This document shows, piece by piece, positions 36,601 through 47,080 of a stretch of 64,000 nt of DNA. Under the pieces are notes generated by a model. That model had not been told where the DNA came from, did no database searches, and saw only the letters and a program-made list of their open reading frames with translations. The stretch covers positions 45,465,885-45,529,884 of the forward strand of contig CAIIXF020000001.1 in NCBI GenBank assembly GCA_903813345.2, written 5' to 3'. How positions within the stretch are numbered: the stretch's first letter is position 1; each line of letters starts with the position of its first letter. The position numbers and the translations under genes were made by a program. Source of the DNA: Owenia fusiformis (Eukaryota > Annelida > Polychaeta > Sabellida > Oweniidae).

Positions 36601-39600
36601 CGCCTTGCTGAAATTGCAGTGTCAATGAATTGTTAGCTAAGTTTTTTCGACCTGTCTTAATTGCCAGCTTTAGTTGATCAATTTTCTAGATTGGGTGACT
36701 TCATACAATCTCCTGGAGACCTTCCCATACCCTATACTCACTGGGGTTTGCATCAGGGCTATAAGCATTGCGATCATCAGGCCGTATCAGTTCGGGAACA
36801 TTTAGCAAATTATGCTTATTTCTCATGGCACACCACATGTTTAAGTGAGACGCTAGTGACATATTTTATTCAAGTAAAAGTGTATAATTTATGATCCATG
36901 GCTATATAACAACCCCAAGTTTCATTTGGTATGCAAATTATGATTTAATATCAAAAATTAAAAAAGTTATAGCATTTTGAAAAAAAAAGTGGCGTTTTTT
37001 TGGCCCACCCTGTATATATATAATAATTATGATGATAGAAAGGTCATATTCACTGACAATACGTTGTTTCTCCAGGACCAATCTTGTCCAACTACTGTCA
37101 ACTGAATATTGGAGGTGTTTTGTTCCCAGAGCTCAACGTGGATAACGTAAGTTTAATATTGATGAGCCATCATGTTTCATCCATTCACGGGAGACACTAG
37201 TATACAAGAAGAGTCTTTGTACAGTGTGTGCACCCTCAATCGGACAGAAAGGTACCCCTAGTTTAAATCAGTGCACCAACGTTCAACGAGCTTTTCTTCG
37301 TACTAAGAAACTGAATTTCTCAGTAGGGATGACAAAATGTTGCTTCATACCATGCTTTAAATGTCATCAATATTAGGTGAGTCATTACAAAAGGTAGGAA
37401 CGCGTATCTTTATCAAAATTATTTTCAAAATTTCTCAATAAGATGTTTGAAATGAGAAAATTTCCTAATTCCTGGAAACTAGGGAATATTATCCCATGCC
37501 ATAAAAAAGTGACAAAAACCTTGTTTCTAATTACCGTCCAATAACTTTATTAGCTGCCTTTCAAAGGTAGCTGAGAGAGTTATTTTTAAAGGGATGTTTG
37601 GCCATTTGCTAACAAACAATCTTCTATTTAATTTTCAAAGTGGATTTCTCCCAGGTCACAGTACACAACACCAACTACTAAGTATTCTTGATTTTTTAAC
37701 TTCTAATATGGATAATGGTAATGATGTTCGTGCAGTCTTTCTTGATATATCGGCCGCCTTCGATACTTTACCCCATAAGCTATTATTTAAGAAGCTACAT
37801 GCATACGGTTTTGGTCCAAATATAATGCTACTTATTGAATCTTATCTTACCAATCGAAAAGTAAGAGTGCTTATTGACGGACATGAATCTCCATGGTCAG
37901 CCAGCGACTATATCAATTCGGGGGTTCCCCAGGGGTCCATCTTAGGACCATTGCTATTTTTAGTTTACATAAACGATTTACCTGATGATATTTTAAGCAA
38001 GTGTTTTCTGTATGCAGATGACACTTTTCTTTATCAGCCCTTCAGCCATGATAATATGCCTGAATGTATAAACACCCTCCAATCTGATCTAAATTCTATA
38101 AACAATTGGTCTGATAAATGGCAATTAAAATTCAAACCCTCTAAAAGTGATGATTTGACATTAAGTAGCCCAAAAAAGAATGAAATAATAACCCCTGACC
38201 CAAAATTGGGAACTGAATCCATACCTAGGTGTGTTTCACATAAACACCTTGGCTTTATCTTTGACTCTAAATTATTTTTCAATTTCCACATTACCCATCT
38301 TGCAAAGAAAATTGATAAGCTTTTAAATCCACTTAAAGCATTAAGTAGAAAACTTAGTGGAAACCATTTAAATCTTATGTTCAAATCTTTTATCTTACCA
38401 CATTTTGATTTCTGCGACATCCTCTATGGATGTGCAGATATTTCCAAATTAAAACGTATTGACCAACTCTACTACAAGGCAGCTCTGATTTGTAGTGGAA
38501 CTATATATGGGTCATCTTCTGAAAAGGTGCTCAGTATTCTAAATTGGCCTAAACTAGAGACGGGGAGGCAGTTTCATCGACTAACCCTCATGTTCAATGT
38601 CCAAAATCAGAAAGTTCCTTCATATGTTCAAAACATATTTGATAAATATAAGAGACAACAACCTCCTCTCTATTTGAGAAATCCAACTGAATTTGTCTTG
38701 CCCGCTAAAAGATCTGTGATATTAAAGAAAACATGCATTTTTACAGCTATCTCAGAATGGAACAAACTACCCCAACAACTCCAAGTGATAGACAACTTAA
38801 GTACTTTCAAATCTAAATTTACACTTCTCATTTATCCAGAACTTATCATATCATCTACCTCATTGCATTTACCTAGACCAGAGAAAATCAGTCTTAATAG
38901 GACTAGAGTCGACTTGATTTTTCAATCTCATTTTCATGCCCACAACTTTACTCTAGCTGATACACCAAAATGTAAGTGTGGATTCAAAAGTGAAACATCC
39001 AAGCATGTCATCTTTAACTGCAGACTCCGTAGGACCCTCCTAACTGACTTCGAAATTAAACTAAATAACCTTGAAATCCAATATAAAAAGAATTTTAAGA
39101 CCCAACAAGAGAAATTGAATTTCTTTCTTTTTGGCAGCTCAAAATTTAACTACGCTACAAACATAACTGTTCTTGAAACTAGTGCCTCTTTTCTCCAGAA
39201 GTGTGTAAGTGTCTGAGTGTTAACAGCAATTATCAAACCTTCTATGCTTAATTTACTCACCAATTTGATTCACCAAATGGATTGTTTGTTTTTTTTAAAA
39301 TAAATTTTGTTAATTAACCCTGCGACTTATAATGATAAACAAAGTCGCCTTTTTGGAAATTTTCTTTTAACATATATTATTGTATTAAATAAAACATGAT
39401 AAATAAATAAAAAAAGTCGCGCAGTTAAGATATGATATCAACCTGATGCCCGTTCATTCTCTTATTTGACCATCCCTTCTATGTCGCCCAAAATTGGGGA
39501 AATTAGGAAATAAGACTCCACTCGAAGCAAAGGAGTACATCATGACCACGTTTATCTCTGCCTGGGATAAGAAACGCGATCGATGAACTTATGATTTCAA

Positions 39601-40466
39601 AGATTTTTGCAATTTAGACTTATGTTGAAACTGACAAAATAAGTGATGATCCTGATGTGATTGAACAGTCACAGCGACATAACGGAGATTGTCTGTATTG
39701 CAAATTGATCGTCTACTAGTATCTTCCCATCCTGGCTTTTAGTTAGTTCTAGAACGACAATTTCGTGATATCTTTTAAGTATCAATTGTGTGATACTTAT
39801 CATAGATTCAGAGCTAAAAAGTAAAAAGTAGTGATATCTATTAATAGCCTATTATGTTATATATACCATTGTTGTCATACTTTTTGCCGTATTTTAAAAA
39901 ATTTATTTACCTTTTAAGGGAGTAATTGTATATGTACAAGTATTGTATATTGTATATACAATTACTCCATCTCGATATCTCAATATCGTAGGTATTTACC
40001 TTTTAACGTGTTGTAAAGGTTGTGGTATCTTTTTTGTTATGGAATAATTGCATGTAATACCATCATTATTAGAGTTTTGACTTGTTATACTTTTTCTTAT
40101 TGTTTGAGAGAAGATCCAACTCCAAAATTAATGACTAACAAATGATAAGATATTAGAGACATTATTTAACACGTTTTTGTCCACGGGGACATCACAATTA
40201 TTTTCTACACACCTTCCTCCTCAATCGGATAAATAAAGACCATTGCGCTGAAACTAGTCCACAATTTTACACTTTTAACGTTCACGTTCTTCAAAACGAT
40301 GCTTACTTTAATCTATATAAGCTATATTTTACTTCTGACTTAATCAGATAACAATTTTATTTTACAGCTTGGGATATGTGACTTTGATTGGACAGAAGCG
40401 CAGGTTGCGGAGTTCCAGAGCACCAAGAATATCCCTACAGATCAACAGTTCACAGTCCGTGGTTAA
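30610..40466 (+). CDS. Secreted protein with two Cys modules and a LamG-like domain, paralogue C
   Basis: The protein has 390 aa from 9 exons: 30610-30694, 30946-31002, 31499-31684, 31970-32023, 32987-33130, 34320-34693, 35287-35389, 37076-37146, 40368-40466 (1173 nt). It has a signal peptide (ILCLLVAFAYT) and an IRKRQAP dibasic site. Cys module 1 shows CPWIQSTIDCC, CSPGLAWN and CNCDYP. A Pro/Thr linker sits on its own small exon, and module 2 shows ECCLP, GCPPGQEF and DCCC. The LamG-like part carries PNPCKFWTFDR, IAIWVKS, GWHFVAMVY, FYIDD, LNIGG and ICDFDW. It differs from A and B in exon structure. The N-terminal segment and the linker are split onto extra exons, and the two first LamG exons are one 374-nt exon. 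The introns are swollen by MITEs and a LINE, but the exons stay open, so the gene looks functional. Confidence 0.87.
32165..32925. mobile_element. Probable decayed inverted-repeat element in intron 4 of paralogue C
   Basis: The words TTCTGGGCTACC and AGTATTCTGA near 32176-32242 reappear in inverted orientation at 32857-32911. Between them lies AT-rich DNA with runs such as GGGCCCCCC. The ends are not sharp and no target duplication was found, so borders are approximate. Confidence 0.4.
34902..35092. mobile_element. Small MITE, 191 bp, in intron 6 of paralogue C
   Basis: Terminal inverted repeats CACTGGCGGATCCAG and CTGGATTTGCCAGTG match at 13 of 15 positions. They are flanked by the direct repeat GACTG (34897-34901 and 35093-35097), a likely 5-bp target duplication. 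There is no ORF. The transposon superfamily is uncertain. Confidence 0.7.
35415..35719. mobile_element. Possible degenerate MITE in intron 7 of paralogue C
   Basis: The left edge CTGGGTGGGCCAAAAAAG resembles the end of the element at 36392-37012, and the right edge reads (opposite strand) CAGGGTGGTCATAAAG followed by a TA. The inverted copy of TAACCATTAATGAAC inside supports a shared origin of the two halves. The ends are diverged and the left TA is not clear. Confidence 0.4.
36392..37012. mobile_element. MITE, 621 bp, TA-flanked, in intron 7 of paralogue C
   Basis: Ends CAGGGTGGGCCAAAAAAAG and, on the opposite strand, CAGGGTGGGCCAAAAAAAC give near-perfect inverted repeats continuing as CCAC/GCCAC plus a T run. 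They are flanked by TA (36390-36391 and 37013-37014). A short ORF inside (36661-36894) does not resemble a transposase, so it is non-autonomous, probably Tc1/mariner class. Its right end is only 63 bp before exon 8. Confidence 0.85.
37400..39430 (+). mobile_element. 5'-truncated LINE of the CR1/Jockey group in intron 8 of paralogue C
   Basis: A reverse transcriptase reading frame occupies most of it and is in the same orientation as the host gene. The 3' end after the stop codon is AT-rich and finishes in an ATAAATAAATAAAA tail just before about 39416, typical of CR1/L2-like LINEs. The 5' part (endonuclease region) is missing. At least two single-base gaps break the frame at about 37511 and 37553. 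The exact left border and a target duplication could not be seen. Confidence 0.85.
37594..39216 (+). pseudogene. LINE reverse transcriptase, 540-codon open remnant
   Basis: From the ATG at 37594 the frame is open for 540 codons. The motifs are in normal RT order: SGFLPGHST (16-24); FLDISAAFDTLPHKLL, with the motif A aspartates at about 51 and 57; GVPQGSILGPLLF (110-122); the catalytic YADD at 140-143; KHLGFIFDSKL; and a C-terminal zinc-knuckle-like CKCG...H...C (C460, C462, H471, C476). The thumb and C-terminal region fit Jockey/CR1-type elements. The N-terminal RT motifs lie upstream in other frames because of small deletions, so this copy is dead although this part is still open. The opposite-strand ORF at 38034-38420 is a shadow. 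Confidence 0.85.
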
Positions 40467-41459
40467 AACAGGCCATGGCACAACTATTGACACATTGCCT
40501 GTAGAGAGGAATAAATTCGAGGAAATTGATATTAAACTCATGAAATATTCAGTGTGCTGTGACGTTTGTATTTTGAAGTAATCAGCTTTGATTGGTATAT
40601 TGGTTTAAATTGGATCCTTAATCTAATATCAAATAATTCACGCGTCCAAGCAGAATCCTCTTCACCAACGAATAAATCTGGAATACAATATTTTGGTATC
40701 ACACGATCATTAATTAATACAAGTTGAGGAGCTACTGAAAACACTTCTTCGAACCGTTTTATTGCTTGGTTAAATCAAGCGAAGTATCGACATGGAGAAG
40801 TTAAACTCCGCAGTATTAATTGGTCAATAACAACCAGCAGTGAACATTTTCACCCGACAAACAATACTCTGGGTATAAAACATTTTATTTTGTTCATATT
40901 CCAAAACAATATCTTCTAACGTGTTAGTTAGTTTCGATATCCTAACAACATATTTGAGTTGAGTTTAATTAATGTGCCATTTATTGTTGAAACTATCAGT
41001 CAAATGTGTGGTTAATGATTTGGACGCATTATTTGATGACCTTCGATACGATGCTCAAAATGGTTGATTCAGATATGACCGTTCTCTAATGAAATCTCTC
41101 AACCAATCAGAACGCAGTATAGCCGTGCATTAATTCTTCAATCTCCTTACATAACACGAACGACCGTGATCTATGTATTGTGTTGTACTGCGTGTCACAG
41201 CAAGTTTGGTTATTTCATGGACCTCATTCATTTTTCAAAAAAGGTTGTTGGTATAAAAAAAAAGTTGAATTTCTCGCTATTATGACAGTGATGGTCTCAT
41301 TAGACAAATACAACAAAATACACTGTATGATATATCAAGTAAAAGTCATTTAATTTCATTTTATGCCTTTTTCAAGCTGATGGATATGTTTGCTCGTGAC
41401 TGAATCGCTTTTCAGATGTACGGGTTTCTATTTACAACATTATTTGATTAATAAGGTTA
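40467..41459. other. 3' flank of paralogue C, non-coding
   Basis: AT-rich DNA with no recognisable gene. It presumably includes the 3'UTR of paralogue C. Short open frames on both strands (such as 40538-40744) look random. Confidence 0.55.
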
Positions 41460-41463
41460 TTAA

Positions 41464-42114
41464 CCCTAGAAGCCCTAAGGGGGGGGGGTCAATATGACCC
41501 CCCCCCCACTGTTAAGTTTTTTCCCCATAACTTTTTATTGGCATCGGGTAGGATCTTCAAATTTTCAGTAGCTAGTGCTACAGATATAACACATGTTTTC
41601 TGAAAAATTCAGCAAAATTGCACATATGGTAATTGTTTAATTATGATGTAATCATCAGCTCCAATAGACAAAATCGGAAAAAGTTAGCACTATTTCTACA
41701 ATACTGTTGCCTTTAGAATAACATTACGCAATCTTACATCATCGAAGTTGTTAATGTTATAACACCAAGTTGTAGAGAATTCAATTAAGTATATTTTGGG
41801 AAAGTTTGAACATCCTAGCTCTACTAGTTTGTTATTAATTTATTATGATGTAATCATCAGCTCCAATTAACAAAATCGGAAAAAAGCTAGCACTAATTCT
41901 ACCATACGTGTTGTCTTTAGAATAAAATTACGCAATCTTACACCATCGTAGTTGTTAAAGTTATTATACCAAATTGTAGAGAATTGAATGAAGTATCTGT
42001 TGGGAAAGTTTGAACATCCTAGCTCTACTTATAAAAAATTTACAAGGGGTGCCCTTTTGACCCCCCCCCCCTTAGGTATTTGTGTAACTTTTTTTTACCT
42101 TAGGGCTTCTAGGG
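41464..42114. mobile_element. piggyBac-like MITE, 651 bp, TTAA target duplication
   Basis: The ends CCCTAGAAGCCCTAAGG and CCTTAGGGCTTCTAGGG form a perfect 17-bp terminal inverted repeat. TTAA flanks it on both sides (41460-41463 and 42115-42118). TTAA duplication and a CCCTAGAA start are hallmarks of piggyBac-type elements. It holds an internal direct duplication of about 190 bp and G/C runs near both ends, but no transposase. Confidence 0.9.
41640..42030. repeat. Two direct copies of about 190 bp inside the piggyBac-like MITE
   Basis: Both copies begin TTATGATGTAATCATCAGCT (41640 and 41842) and end CATCCTAGCTCTACT, with a period of about 202 bp and some substitutions between copies. Confidence 0.85.
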
Positions 42115-42118
42115 TTAA

Positions 42119-42962
42119 GAGTTCTTTAAGTCATTACCTTATTCCGCCACAATGACAATTGTGACCAAAACAAGGCAGTAATTGACAATTTGTATCGTAA
42201 TCTGATTTCAAGGATATGGCTCGAAGTATTTTTCCAGGAGATATTTAAGACAGTGGAATGCGGTTGATATAACTAATTAATTTAATGTGATATCACGCAT
42301 GTCCTCAACAATAAAAACAAATCGCAAAGGATCTTTTTAGCATCGGGTTAACCAATACAATATTTAAATAAAACCATAAAGATTTTCGTCTTAGATCAAC
42401 ACTACAATGGTGTCAATTCAATTAATGCATCTGTATAAGAGGAGGTCGACAACATGCTTGTACTTTCTCCAATCTCTTTTGATTATATCAACTGCAACAA
42501 CATCATCGCGATGACAAGTCCATTGCTGTGGGTGTACACTGTCGAAACTTGCAGTTATCTATTTCTTTAGAATTGTCTTATTTCAAATTCCAAACGGACG
42601 GTTTGTCTTTCAACAAAGTTTCAGGACGGAAAATCCAAAATGACCAACAATAAAAAGCAGATTTACTGATTTTTTACAAAATTATGTCTCAGTAAATTTA
42701 TTGTTAACAGTGGGTTTTTACAATGCAGAACTCCTGAACTTATTTTAGATGTTACTGATTAGCTTCCTTATAAAAACTCAAAAGTATAATGTTAATAAAG
42801 TGAACATGGCCGACAGGAAGTAGTTATCAAGTGCCTAAGAGTTGTCCATGAAAATTGAAGGTAAAGCAAGGCAGACAGGCAAGCAGTGAATATCAGAGCG
42901 GGAGATACACAACGGGACCGGAGATATACGAAATTTGGATACAGGGTTTATCCGAAGGGGGT
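42119..42962. other. Non-coding spacer
   Basis: No ORF of note and no recognised repeat structure until the hairpin at 42963. Confidence 0.5.
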
Positions 42963-42996
42963 GGGGGTGCGATGGGTGCGCACCCATCGCACCCCC
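42963..42996. repeat. Perfect 34-bp palindrome
   Basis: Two 17-bp arms, GGGGGTGCGATGGGTGC and its exact complement, meet without a spacer between 42979 and 42980. C runs and A runs follow (43003-43050). It is likely the end or centre of a fold-back repeat. Confidence 0.9.
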
Positions 42997-43522
42997 TTTG
43001 ACACCCCCCCCCCCCAAAAAAAAAATTGACCCCCTCCAAAAAAAAAATTGACTCATACACTTTGAAAGCCACTGCATATGTAGAATCAATGAATTCACCT
43101 GTGTTAATACATCGCTGGCCGAATCGCTGATTTTAAATGCCCATCATTCACGTTTTTCGTTTGACAGTGAGCTTACGGATTAATGGGGCTCCCAGGCCTG
43201 TTGGAAAAACTGTTTTCAGATTTAAATACGATAGCTCTCTTCAGTTATCGTGTTTCATTTACCTTTCTGACTCAAGCAGCAGACAATATTAATTGGTACT
43301 TGTTTATGAAAAATCAGCTTTGAAAGCAGGAAGAAAGTTCTTCTTTATTGTTGTGTCTTCGGCGGAAACGTTTAATCGATTTAAAAAATCATTCGGTAAG
43401 AATTTTGACGACTGAACATATTTCCTTCCGTCGATAATCCGACAATTCACTTGGAATTACAATTGCCATCAATATTGGAATTAATAATTGCATCGATAAT
43501 AGTACAATAACGTCATTTCGAA

Positions 43523-43589
43523 GGGCAATATAGTGAAATATTGGACCGAGGGCCAAATGCTCAAGGTCCAATAGTTCACTATATTGCCC
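43523..43589. repeat. Hairpin-forming inverted repeat
   Basis: GGGCAATATAGTGAA at the left pairs with TTCACTATATTGCCC at the right. Inside, ATTGGACC pairs with GGTCCAAT, leaving a GAGGG-containing loop of about 16 bases. Confidence 0.85.
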
Positions 43590-43707
43590 GCAGTTATTAG
43601 TTCATGACCAGGACTGAAACAGCAAGAAAATCTTACGCACTGAACGATAGATAATTTCCCGGGGAAAATTGCCGGTCGTTAAATGCATTTTCGACCGGTC
43701 TGGAATG

Positions 43708-43755
43708 CTATATTGACCGCCACTATGACGTCACATATTGCTCAGGTCGATATAG
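43708..43755. repeat. Hairpin-forming inverted repeat with a TGACGTCA core
   Basis: CTATATTGACC pairs with GGTCGATATAG at 10 of 11 positions. The loop contains the palindrome TGACGTCA, a CRE-like word. A smaller CCGGTCG/CGACCGG repeat lies just upstream. Confidence 0.65.
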
Positions 43756-44204
43756 TAAAATGAATGCCTTCTAAACCACGGTGTAAACTAGCACTAAAAC
43801 CCCTAGAACTCGCCCGGCAAGGTGGTAATAATTGAAACTTGACAAATGAGCATATTATACAAGATGAAGATATTACTCGTATATACCATGTTTCATCTGA
43901 AATTATACTTGTTAGTTAAGTAATATTACGTCGGATTCCCTTTTGTTTATAATTACCAAGTGTAATTGCCTCTTGTTGGCTCTTGTAATTGTTAACAGAG
44001 TAACAGGTACAATAAAGGTACAAGGTACGAGTACAGATATTATCACAAACTGACAACTCAAATCCCCGGGAAAATAATTACGTGTCCATCAATTTATTTT
44101 CGTTTAGTACCAAGCTTTGCCTTCACAAAATGAATATTTGAACTTATGGATGTTTAGGAAAGACTTTTATGATAGCCCGGCATTGTATACACCCTCAGAA
44201 ATAT
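43756..44204. other. Non-coding spacer
   Basis: AT-rich sequence with no recognised gene or array. Confidence 0.5.
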
Positions 44205-47080
44205 ATAAGGTGTATGTACTGGGTTGTTTTGGATATTGGGCTTATCCAGAGGAAGATGTGCATATCTACCCGAGGGACCGTAGGGAACAGAGATAGATAT
44301 AAAGTTTATGTACTGGGAAGTTTTGTATACAGGGTTTATCCCTAGGTAAATATGTGTATCTCCCGAGGGACCGCAGGGACACATATTTCCCGAGGGATAA
44401 ACCTGAATCCCAAACCGACCGTACAAAACAGATGTATTCCATACCTACTAATGTTCTAGGTACATTGTACCTCATAAAGTTCCAAAATTCAAAAACGTAC
44501 TTAAGGTACGCATTTTCCTTGTCTTAAAAAGTAATGTTTGGGTTTTTATGAGAGTTTCAGACTCAGATATTTTGGAGCAGATCAATGAATTGATATTGAA
44601 AAGTATACGACATTAGTTTGAAATATAATTTTTATTTCGTAGTTAAACGTTTTACTGAGTTCACTTTTCAGGAGCGGGACCGAGATGGATCCAGCATGTA
44701 CATATCCATCCCGGTCCCGGACCTTGGCGACAGCTCCCTAGAAACACTATACGTATACTCCCACTCGTTATGTACCTAAAACCTCAGTAGGTATAGAATA
44801 CATAGAGATTATCCTATATGAGGTTCAGGATATTGGGATTATCCCGAGGCCAATATAATATATTTGCCCGAGGGCCGCAGGTCCCGAGGGAAAATATATT
44901 ATATTGGCCAAGGGATTATCCCAATATCCTGAACCGACTATAGGATAATATGTTTATCCCATACCAATCTTGGTCATCTGGTTCACATTGTTCAATCGTG
45001 GAAATATTTTAGAATATTCATGCCCAGTTTTGTTTTCTTGGCCGTGGGCGGGTTTTCCTGTTCCCTCAAATATTCCCACATTTATTTTCTCGAATTTTTG
45101 ATTGATTAAGTGGATGCTCCTTCCCTTTTTTAAACCATCAAACAGATCCCGATTGTCTGTGTTTTCTCCATTGTCGTGTACAGTCATTACACGAACGTTA
45201 CAAATTATGAACAAACATGCGAGCGGCGATTATGACGTAGCGGGCAGATATACTATATCTGCCCGCTCGGAGCGGGACGTATAGCTATATCTGCCCGCTG
45301 ATGAAAATATAAGTTTTTACAAACCGGCTTTATGTACCTGTAACACGTCCAAGTATGGGATAAATAGAGATAATCCTATATGAGGTTCAGGATATTGGGA
45401 TTATCCCGAGGCCAATATAATATATTTGCCCGAGGGCCGCAGGTCCCGAGGGAAAATATATTATATTGGCCAAGGGATTATCCCAATATCCTGAACCGAC
45501 TATAGGATAATATGTTTATCCCATACCAATCTTGGTCATCTGGTTCACATTGTTCAATCGTGGAAATATTTTAGAATATTCATGCCCAGTTTTGTTTTCT
45601 TGGCCGAGGGCGGGTTTTCCTGTTCCCTCAAATATTCCCACATTTATTTTCTCGAATTTTTGATTGATTAAGTGGATGCTCCTTCCCTTTTTTAAACCAT
45701 CAAACAGATCCCGATTGTCTGTGTTTTCTCCATTGTCGTGTACAGTCATTACACGAACGTTACAAATTATGAACAAATATGCGAGCGGCGATTATGACGT
45801 AGCGGGCAGATTTACTATATCTGCCCGCTCGGAGCGGGACGTATAGCTATATCTGCCCGCTGATGAAAATATAAGTTTTTACAAACCGGCTTTATGTACT
45901 TGTAACACGTCCAAGTATGGGATAAATAGAGATTATCCTATATGAGGTTCAGGATATTGGGATTATCCCGAGGCCAATATAATATATTTGCCTGAGGGCC
46001 GCAGGTCCCGAGGGAAAATATATTATATTGGCCAAGGGATTATCCCAATATCCTGAACCGACTATAGGATAATATGTTTATCCCATACCAATCTTGGTCA
46101 TCTGGTTCACATTGTTCAATCGTGGAAATATTTTAGAATATCCATGCCCAGTTTTGTTTTCTTGGCCGTGGGCGGGTTTTCCTGTTCCCTCAAATATTCC
46201 CACATTTATTTTCTCGAATTTTTGATTGATTAAGTGGATGCTCCTTCCCTTTTTTAAACCATCAAACAGATCCCGATTGTCTGTGTTTTCTCCATTGTCG
46301 TGTACAGTCATTACACGAACGTTACAAATTATGAACAAACATGCGAGCGGCGATTATGACGTAGCGGGCAGATATACTATATCTGCCCGCTCGGAGCGGG
46401 ACGTATAGCTATATCTGCCCGCTGATGAAAATATAAGTTTTTACAAACCGGCTTTATGTACCTGCAACACGCCTTTATCCCATACTTGGACGTGTAATGT
46501 ACATAAAGCAGGTTTGTAGAAACTTATATTTTCATCAGCGGGCAGATATAGCTTTACGTCCCGCTCTGAGCGGGCAGATATACTACGTCATAATCGCCGT
46601 TCGCATATTGGTTCATTTTTGTAACGTTCGCAAAGAAGCCGAAGGAGCTATACGCATCCCTGTGACCAATTGAACAATGTGACCAATGTGACCAATGTTG
46701 ATATGGGATAAACAGATCATCCTGTAGTCGGTTCGGGATATTGAGATTATCCCGAGGCCAATATAATATATCTGCCCGATGGCCGTAGGTCTCTATATTT
46801 CCCGAGGGATAAACCCCATTTCCGAACCGACCGTACATAACTGCTAAATCCTAAAACAAGTGTGGAAATTTCACAAACTTAGAAACTACTTTTAAGACTA
46901 AGAAAATGCGTACCCTAAGTAAGTTTCTGAATTTTGGAACTTTATGAGGTATAATGTACCTAGAATCTGGGGAGGTATGGAACGTATCTGTTATGTACGG
47001 TCGCTTTGCGGTCCCTCGGGAGATACGCATATTTCCCTTGGGATAAACCCTGTGTTCAAAACCTACCAGTACATAACCCT
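44205..47080. mobile_element. Large fold-back-like element with long inverted repeats
   Basis: The left arm (about 44305-44540) and right arm (about 46875-47077) are inverted copies. Shared words include CATAAAGTTCCAAAATTC, GGTACGCATTTT, CAGGGTTTATCC and ATCTCCCGAGGGACCGCA. Between the arms lie three tandem 562-bp units and then partial inverted copies of the unit (46470-46620 and 46690-46830). No transposase is visible. The architecture (long inverted repeats, internal tandem repeats) recalls fold-back elements. Outer borders are approximate and I found no target duplication. Confidence 0.65.
44802..46470. repeat. Tandem array, 562-bp unit, three copies
   Basis: Copies start at 44802, 45364 and 45926 with only scattered substitutions, so the amplification is recent. 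Each unit contains a long hairpin centred on a CCGAGGGCCGCAGGTCCCG-type loop, with arms including GGCCAATATAATATA and GGTTCAGGATATTGGGAT. It also has a second hairpin built on AGCGGGCAGATATA. An 86-codon minus-strand frame recurs in each copy only because the unit is copied. Confidence 0.95.

Noticed and set aside
38034-38420. 128-codon minus-strand ORF
   Set aside because: It lies opposite the LINE reverse transcriptase frame, which has all RT motifs; this is a shadow.
44954-46338. 86-codon minus-strand ORF present three times, 562 bp apart
   Set aside because: It is carried by the recent tandem repeat, spans no recognisable domain, and its preservation is explained by copying.
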